Position numbers and translations under genes: made by a program. A stretch of DNA of 64,000 nt, from positions 5,894,183 through 5,958,182 of the forward strand of contig OU696589.1 of assembly GCA_916048095.2 (NCBI GenBank), read 5' to 3'. Below the pieces are notes generated by a model. That model had not been told where the DNA came from. It did no database searches and worked only from the letters and a program-made list of their open reading frames with translations. Origin of the DNA: Sacculina carcini. Its lineage: Eukaryota; Arthropoda; Thecostraca; Sacculinidae. Of the stretch, positions 57,524-64,000 are shown piece by piece. Position 1 is the stretch's first letter; each line of letters opens with the position of its first letter.

Positions 57524-58730
57524 TGCTATGAGTCTGTCCAGGCATCATTTCATGCATACACACACGCGTAAGTTCTACCAAATGTTACTTACATTTCATG
57601 TATTATTTGTTATTTGTTAATTGTTTGTTAAATGAGTCTTTATAGGCAAATGCAACTTATGGCTACTTGGACATTGATATCAGTAGAAAAGTTGATTTGA
57701 AATTTGGTTTCAATTCAATTATTGTCCACCGCAAATTGTGGCCGCGAATCGTAAGCTTTTCAGTCAGTACCATCTACCCACCCCTCAACCGAATGTAAAC
57801 GACGTATGTACGTGACGACGTATAACGAATGTAACGACGTATGACGACAGCCGAAACTAAAAGACGGTACTTTATTCAAGAATAATAAAAAACAATGATA
57901 TCCAACCACTTCAGATAAAAAAATCCATCATTATCATGTATTTTGTCACCATAGAAAGGATTCAAAAGGCCTAGATATAACAAGCATTCACTTGAACCCG
58001 TCTTTTTTTCAGGTGCCCTCTCACAATTATTATATCTGAAACAACATATTGATTAATGGAAATAAAACAAATATTTCTGAGCATTTAGACTGATATATAC
58101 GAAAAAACAGCATACAAACAGCCAATTCACAAGAAGCTTAAACTTGAATATACTTCATTGTGTTAATGGTTTTACTTTGATAAAGGTATATATTCCTTAT
58201 TGCATTCCAAAATAGAGAGCAAGATAGCACACACAAATGGTATTCATGTTTGACTATGAATTATTATAAATCAACAAACCTTAGTGTCTCACTGTTCACT
58301 GATGTAAGCGTACAAGTCGTGGACAGTGTCACAGAACGACTGACAACTAACCGACCATCTCTGACACGTTATTGCTGAATACTGTCTGGCCGTGCCTACT
58401 CCTTCAGTGCGTGCCTGTGTGTGTGTGTGTGTGTGTGTGTCTCCGACACGCTGGCAATAACGACGGAAACGATGATCGACTACCTCCATCAAAATCGACG
58501 ATACATATATAGAAGGATACACGCATACACACACACACACACATACCTACACATAAGACGCACATATAGACACGTACATACAGACAGGCGTACATTAACA
58601 CGCACATGTAATACTTTATTACATATCAAATTTGAAAAGCAGCAAAGCCTAAAATTTCGGTAAATTTGAAAGCTCTACAAGCAGTCTATAGGACAATTGT
58701 GTCAACCGAAATATAAGAGGTGTCATTGAA
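57524..58730. other. 5' flank of the phosphodiesterase gene
   Basis: Probable promoter or 5' UTR region. I find no clear TATA box or initiator. A tandem ACGACGTA.. patch (57798-57848) and (GT)n at 58415-58442 are present. Confidence 0.4.
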
Positions 58731-58935
58731 AAGGTTAAAAAAAGGTTAAATGCCTAAGTGGCAGCTGCTACACGGGAAGAAGCCGAAGCTTATAAACACA
58801 CAGGTGTGCCCCGTGCAGCTCGCTACCACCGTAGAACCGACCCTCTCCACGCTATGGCGCCACAAGGACGTAAGACGTATAAGAGAGGGCCACCTCCCCA
58901 GAATGCATGGCACAACTCATGACTGATATCTGGTA
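58731..58935 (+). repeat. Repeat family B, copy 3
   Basis: Shares GGTTAAATG, GGAAGAAGCCGAAGCTTAT and ACACAGGTGTG.CCCGTGCA with the copies behind both zinc-finger genes. Here there is no zinc-finger gene, so the repeat is mobile or an old shared exon. Confidence 0.75.
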
Positions 58936-58939
58936 CCAT

Positions 58940-61133
58940 CATTTTCTGCTGGGTGGGCAGGGGCTGTGGGATTGTAGAATTCGCCCAATGAAATTCTGCT
59001 CCGCCGGTCTTAAAAATGAGGCTTAAGACACCTAAATCAAATTTATTTTCAATCACTTTATCATTTGCTAATTAAAAATATCGTTATACCATATTGAAAA
59101 GATATATTAAAATTAAACATTCAAATAGTATATTAAAATATATATTTCAAGTAAATATACAAAATGATAAATAAAAATTACTAGTATTAGATTTTCAAAT
59201 ATTCACCCCATGATAACTCACAAAAAAAACAACAAAATTGTTGATAAAAACCACTCAGATATTTATTAAGGATATATATCAGGAATACTTCAATGGTAGA
59301 AAACATGTCAAATAAATTGTGAAAACAATAACCAAGTAACGACACTTCAACACTGTAAACATGATTCTATGACACGCTATCATTGAACAAAAGTATTTCA
59401 GTGAAAACCCAACTTAAGTCTGACAATCAAAGATATATTCTTCACGAGACAGCCAACACACCACAATCACTAACCAACAACGCACACATATTTTCTTCAT
59501 AAGCGCCTGGAAGAGCAGAAACACAAGGATATTAAATATTTCAATGTTGTGATCCCCAAATGATAAAAACAACCAGATACAAGATAACAATATTTAAAAT
59601 AAAACAATATTTAACAAGAAAATGCATGTTGTTTGCTTAACAACGGAAAGCAATTGACATATTTATAACGTTGTTGGTGTTTATGAGTAGGTCTTGTTCG
59701 GCTCGACCTTATTCCATTCCCATATTGTGATTTTCTTTTGAAAATTTAATTGCTTTAAAAATTGGCAACGGGTTCTAACTTCACCTCGTTCATTGATTCC
59801 AATAATAACAAGTTTCGAAAATCATAAAAAATCGGAAAAACAAAATTATACTTCCACTCTTATCTTTTCGTTAGAGCCCAAAAACTAATCAAATTAAACC
59901 TTTAATTAATTTACATTCAAATTTACCATGAACAGAGCTCATTGTGAAGGTTTTAGAAGCGGGAATCACAACAAAAAGGCAATAACACCTTAAAAACCAG
60001 TACAAACCGGTTATTATTATTATTATTATTATTAATTACAGGCAAATCCAGTAGCATGGGAAGAGTGCAAGCACTATTACCACCCTAAGGTGGCCCCATG
60101 TACCGGAAGCGCCCAAAAGATTGAGAGAGAAAGAGAGTTCGAAGAGAAATAACACTTAAACATTCAACTTCAAGCACATAAACACTTAAACATTTAGTTG
60201 AACATTTAGATAAATTCAAATTGAAAGAGTTAGATAACATAGGCTTATTCTACACATGATCCAGCCTATTAATAAGAATATTATTAATATCATTATTATT
60301 ATCAATACAAATAAATTAAAAACGAAATGGGAAATCTCTCATCGGAAATTAAACAAAATGCAACATGATCAGGATTTATCACAAAAACCGACAAAGAAAT
60401 AATATGAATACATATGAAGTCTGTGAATGTGTGTTTGTGTATGAGCGTGTACATGTATGTATTGGCCACTTTCAACAAAGTATCGGCGAGTTGAACAGGG
60501 TAAATACAAGTATATAAGAACAAGATAATGATAAAAAAGTAAATTGTCATGAGGCACATAAGCCGACACACAAACACAGACGCAAACTAAAGTATCGCAG
60601 AAGCTAGCTCGGGAGTGAGACAAGCATAAGCTAAGTTGCGGGCGAACAGAGGGTATACACAGCTGGGAGGGTCGGTCAGGACGGTGGCTGGAAATGTGAC
60701 AGCAGGCGAGGAGACCGCTACAAATGGCAACTATAGGTGTCTTAGGAAGCCGAAAATGTCGGTGGAGAGAAGGATAGCATGAGGCAATACAAGTAAGCAT
60801 GTGTGTGTGTGTGCGTGTCTGCACTAGGTGGAATCTCATAAATACTATACTTATTAAAAAGACACGTCCATAATGTAGCAATATTAAATTACTCCTCTAT
60901 GGAATAATTACATTTTCATTATCAAATTTTCATCTCAGCGCCAGAATTCGACATTTCCGGCGCACGAAGCACAACTGTGTCTAGGACTGACTTCAAAGTT
61001 CCAATAAGCCGAGCCAACACACTGCTCAGCCGAATAATTACACCGTTTCTGTGTTATATTCAGGCAATATATCTGGAGACATTTGCTCCCAGAATTTCCA
61101 AGGTCAATGGGTTGAACACACTTAGCTCCGGTT

Positions 61134-61170
<37 letters not shown>

Positions 61171-61861
61171 TCAGCATGCTTCTGTCAACATCGGCACCTT
61201 ACATGTGCTAGAATGTACAGTCCTAAAAAATACTTAAGTATTAAAATTGTGTATGTTTTTGGCAATTCCATTCGATCCTGGACAATTTGCAGTTGTGGCT
61301 GGCTTTATCTTGAGAAAGTGGGATATAACTCCACTTCCCCCGTTCTTCTCGATCCGCTTGTTCTTCATTGAACACGAAATGAGATAAGAGCAATTAAGTC
61401 AGAGGTCACCTGTCAACACTGTCTTACAAGAAACAGAAGAGTAATTAATTTCCGCCCTTGTGGTAATTTCGAAGACACTGACGAATTTCACCAATAAAAA
61501 CCCACACGTCTAGTATTACACGTGATTATAAGGAAATCGTGTGTTTTAAACATAAAAATGTACTCAGAGAAAAGAAGAACAATTCAGAATGAAAAAAAAC
61601 AGAAATTATTGTCACCTGGTATCGCTGGAAAATATTTATCGAACGATCCTAAAACATGTAGTGGTTCATTTGGATGGCTAGCGATCTAAACGATCTAGCG
61701 ATGAAAACGTAAGTGTCCGAGATTCGACTGAAAATCACAAAGCGACACTGTGAATTTATATATAGTCGTCCAAATTTCAACCATAGCCAGCTCGTCGAGA
61801 TGAAGCTTTAATCATTGATCACATCAATGTTGCCTTCCCGCCAAAACCCTAGTCACAAACG
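58940..61861. other. No gene seen; repeat C fragment at 59995-60145
   Basis: AT-rich. 59995-60145 is an inverted copy of the repeat C 3' half with (ATT)n at 60013-60034. A (GT)n run lies at 61139-61168. Short frames lack motifs. Confidence 0.5.
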
Positions 61862-62105
61862 CCGATTGGTCGCCTGGGGCCATCAGGACAGGACAACCAA
61901 TCAGCGCTAGGACAGCCAGTGAAGACGACCAATCAGAGCTAGGACAGCCAGTGAAGACGACCAATCAGAGCTAGGACAGCCAGTGAAGACGACCAATCAG
62001 AGCTAGGACAGCCAGTGAAGACGACCAATCAGAGCTAGGACAGCCAGTGAAGACGACCAATCAGAGCTAGGACAGCCAGTGAAGACGACCAATCAGAACT
62101 ATGCT
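61862..62105. repeat. 32-bp tandem array carrying seven CCAAT boxes
   Basis: CCAATCAG starts at 61897, 61929, 61961, 61993, 62025, 62057 and 62089, exactly 32 bp apart. The unit also contains AGCTAGGACAGCCAGTGAAG. One inverted ATTGG lies at 61865. CCAAT boxes are NF-Y sites in animals. Confidence 0.95.
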
Positions 62106-62225
62106 ACAAGTCACGTCACTAGCATTGGCGAATATAGAAAACTTCAAAAGGAGGAGTTAGTAGATGTTTACACAAAGATTGTAGATATCTTCGGCATTGT
62201 ATATATCTGAAATTGTATAAGCATA

Positions 62226-62543
62226 TTATTGTATAGAGAACGAACATCCTGTAACCAAAACCATGTACGAACATTTAGCCCAAGGTGTTTCACTAGAATC
62301 GCCCATGATACCTGATAGAAATACCAGCAGCAAAACGACATTGACAACAAAACAGAGCGACGACATTAAATACGCACACAACTGTTCGTATAGCAGCCCC
62401 AAAATAAACAGCCCGTAGATCAGAATAAAACTCGAATACCTCAAATAACTACGAGCTGAATGAAGGCAAGATCTGTTGGGAGTTAGCTCGCAACATGCTG
62501 CGTACGCCCCTGCGCAGACTGAGCGTTGACCTGTGAAGGTCAT
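62226..62543 (-). CDS. Possible small membrane protein or exon
   Basis: 105 codons from an ATG, with two hydrophobic stretches (FILIYGLFILGLLYE and LCFVVNVVLLLVFLSGIMG) that could be membrane segments. No family is recognised, no splice partner is found, and the length is within what chance allows. The CCAAT array lies just past its 3' end, so it is not an obvious promoter for this frame. Confidence 0.2.
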   Translation of the reverse strand: MTFTGQRSVCAGAYAACCELTPNRSCLHSARSYLRYSSFILIYGLFILGLLYEQLCAYLMSSLCFVVNVVLLLVFLSGIMGDSSETPWAKCSYMVLVTGCSFSIQ

Positions 62544-62544
62544 G

Positions 62545-64000
62545 CGTATGTTGACTGTGTGGTGATGTATGCGCGTGTGCTGACCTGTGCGTGTGCGTAT
62601 GGCGTATAGACTGCGTGGATGTGAAATATGTGTATGAGTGATTGTTCAAGTTCGCTAAGTTTGTCTGTGTCTGGTGTTGTGATTGGATACAACGTGTACT
62701 TTGTGATCGTCTTCCGTGCGTCGTTCCTTCGTAACATCCAAACACTGATTGAAAATACCGATATTCTATTATTAGGTGACTGGAAGCATGCACTATTATG
62801 AGCTGTTCATAATTCCAGCTTGTATATCGACATGGTGGAAATTGTGGAGGCGACAGATAACCTAGCTACGTCACTGAACGAGCTTATTATCCACTTCTAT
62901 TTATGACAGACGATTGCTGGTTTAATGGGAAAACTTAAACGAGGCAGTATTGTCGTAAGAGCATATTGTGACACAAGTGCTTCGAAAGACGCGTCTATTT
63001 GTGGGCCTCCACAAGAGATGAGCTACAGGTATTATTATCCACAGAAAATAGTGCTCCAAGTGCCGAGGAGAAGATATTTGTGGAATATGCATGAAAACAA
63101 GTATAATCCTTCACATCCCATCCTTATTCATCCCATTACATACCTCCATTACTATAATATCCCATTACATGCCTCCTGTATTGAACCCTCGTAAATAGCA
63201 CAGATATATTAATCAGCTGACGATATTAGTAAACATTTATCATTATTTAAATTAACAAATATCAAGTAACAAGCAAGTCTGATGCGCCACTGATCGTCGG
63301 CATGACCACAATTCGTGTTTAAATATTTCAATAGAGACACTGTTTAAAATTGTGCCGTGACAAGCATAGCGCAAGCAAAACAGAAAATAAACAATAGATG
63401 TTCAAACTCTATGAATACATGTGAACTTTTTCATGTTAAATATATTTGTTTTTCGTATATCTGAAGTCAATAATTTGATAGCATAAGTGACAAAGCAATT
63501 CAGTCCGGCTAGGTTTCATTTATCGTTCAAGTTCTTTCCATTTCTCCTTGCATATTGATATCAACCACAATGCTACATTGGTTATGGTAATATATTAAAT
63601 CCTATACTAAATTGCACAATACGCACAATGCTAAATTGGTTATGGTAATATATGAAAATACCATAACCAATTTATAATCAAATGAATTATGGAATTATGG
63701 TGATATTCGGGGAAAAATAGTGGAAGGGATGAATAGTGCAAACTATATATTGTTATATATATTATGTCATATAGGATAATTCGTATATAATCGTAATTAT
63801 GCGCAGAATAAAGGCACACACACTGGTCGTGTATTATATTCAGCTAAATCGCTGCCAAATAACTGAGACTGAGCGCCATAATAAAACGCCTCGAGCACAA
63901 TTTTCAAGAAAAATAAAAACAATATAAAAATAAAAATGGAAAATCATGATTATGTTTTCATCCGGAAATTTTGTAGGATAAAAATTATAATTGTCAATAA
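62545..64000. other. No gene seen; hairpin at 63633-63673
   Basis: 62745-62860 shares short words with 46240-46340 (GACTGGAAGCATGCA, GTATATCGACA). 63633-63673 is a perfect hairpin with 15-bp arms AAATTGGTTATGGTA and TACCATAACCAATTT and an 11-nt loop. The left arm is also part of a tandem duplication (63568-63595 and 63626-63653). Confidence 0.6.

Noticed and set aside
61862-62105. CRISPR-like regular array
   Set aside because: The 32-bp units are repeated in full with no unique spacers, and the genome is eukaryotic.
62925-63194. 89-codon plus-strand frame
   Set aside because: No recognisable domain, low-complexity C-terminus with repeated ATTACAT words, and no splice or promoter support.

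Overview
The window is animal (metazoan) nuclear DNA. Its one long gene has 16 exons with GT-AG introns (one GC-AG) and encodes a dual-GAF cyclic nucleotide phosphodiesterase, a bilaterian-type family. There are C2H2 zinc-finger genes, tRNA-derived SINE-like repeats, non-LTR and LTR retrotransposons, hAT-type transposons, long (TA)n, (CA)n and (AAC)n tracts and a 159-bp satellite. No operons, ribosome binding sites or prokaryotic genes are seen. The phylum cannot be fixed from the sequence; an invertebrate is likely from the repeat content.

Layout. 1-7100 is a mosaic of nested repeats: two copies of a short non-autonomous LTR-like element, a repeat here called family A, and a 5'-truncated LINE inserted in family A. 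7531-9487 is an intact two-exon gene for a ten-finger C2H2 protein. 10161-14636 is a complete but mutated Ty3/gypsy-type retrotransposon with both LTRs and a 5-bp target duplication. 14640-17500 is LTR, LINE and SINE debris. 18930-20838 is the 159-bp satellite. 21955-24750 is a decayed LINE on the minus strand. 26980-28933 is a second intact copy of the zinc-finger gene, in the same orientation 19.4 kb away, within a duplicated block.

From 57496 down to 31331, the minus strand carries the phosphodiesterase gene (PDE11/PDE5 family, 877 residues on the model given). All 16 exons join in consistent phase, and the catalytic metal-binding residues are present. Its introns hold three copies of a short hAT MITE, two larger non-autonomous hAT elements with perfect 8-bp target duplications, a CR1-like LINE, SINE-like copies, and an unrecognised intronless 436-residue ORF on the opposite strand (42864-44174).

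57500-64000 is upstream of the phosphodiesterase and has no gene I can support firmly. It holds a third copy of a 200-bp repeat (family B) that also lies behind each zinc-finger gene, and a 32-bp tandem array that places a CCAAT box every three helical turns.

Functionally, the phosphodiesterase would degrade cAMP and/or cGMP under GAF-domain control, and the two zinc-finger proteins look like DNA-binding regulators that have begun to differ in target choice. Nothing in the sequence links these genes into one pathway.
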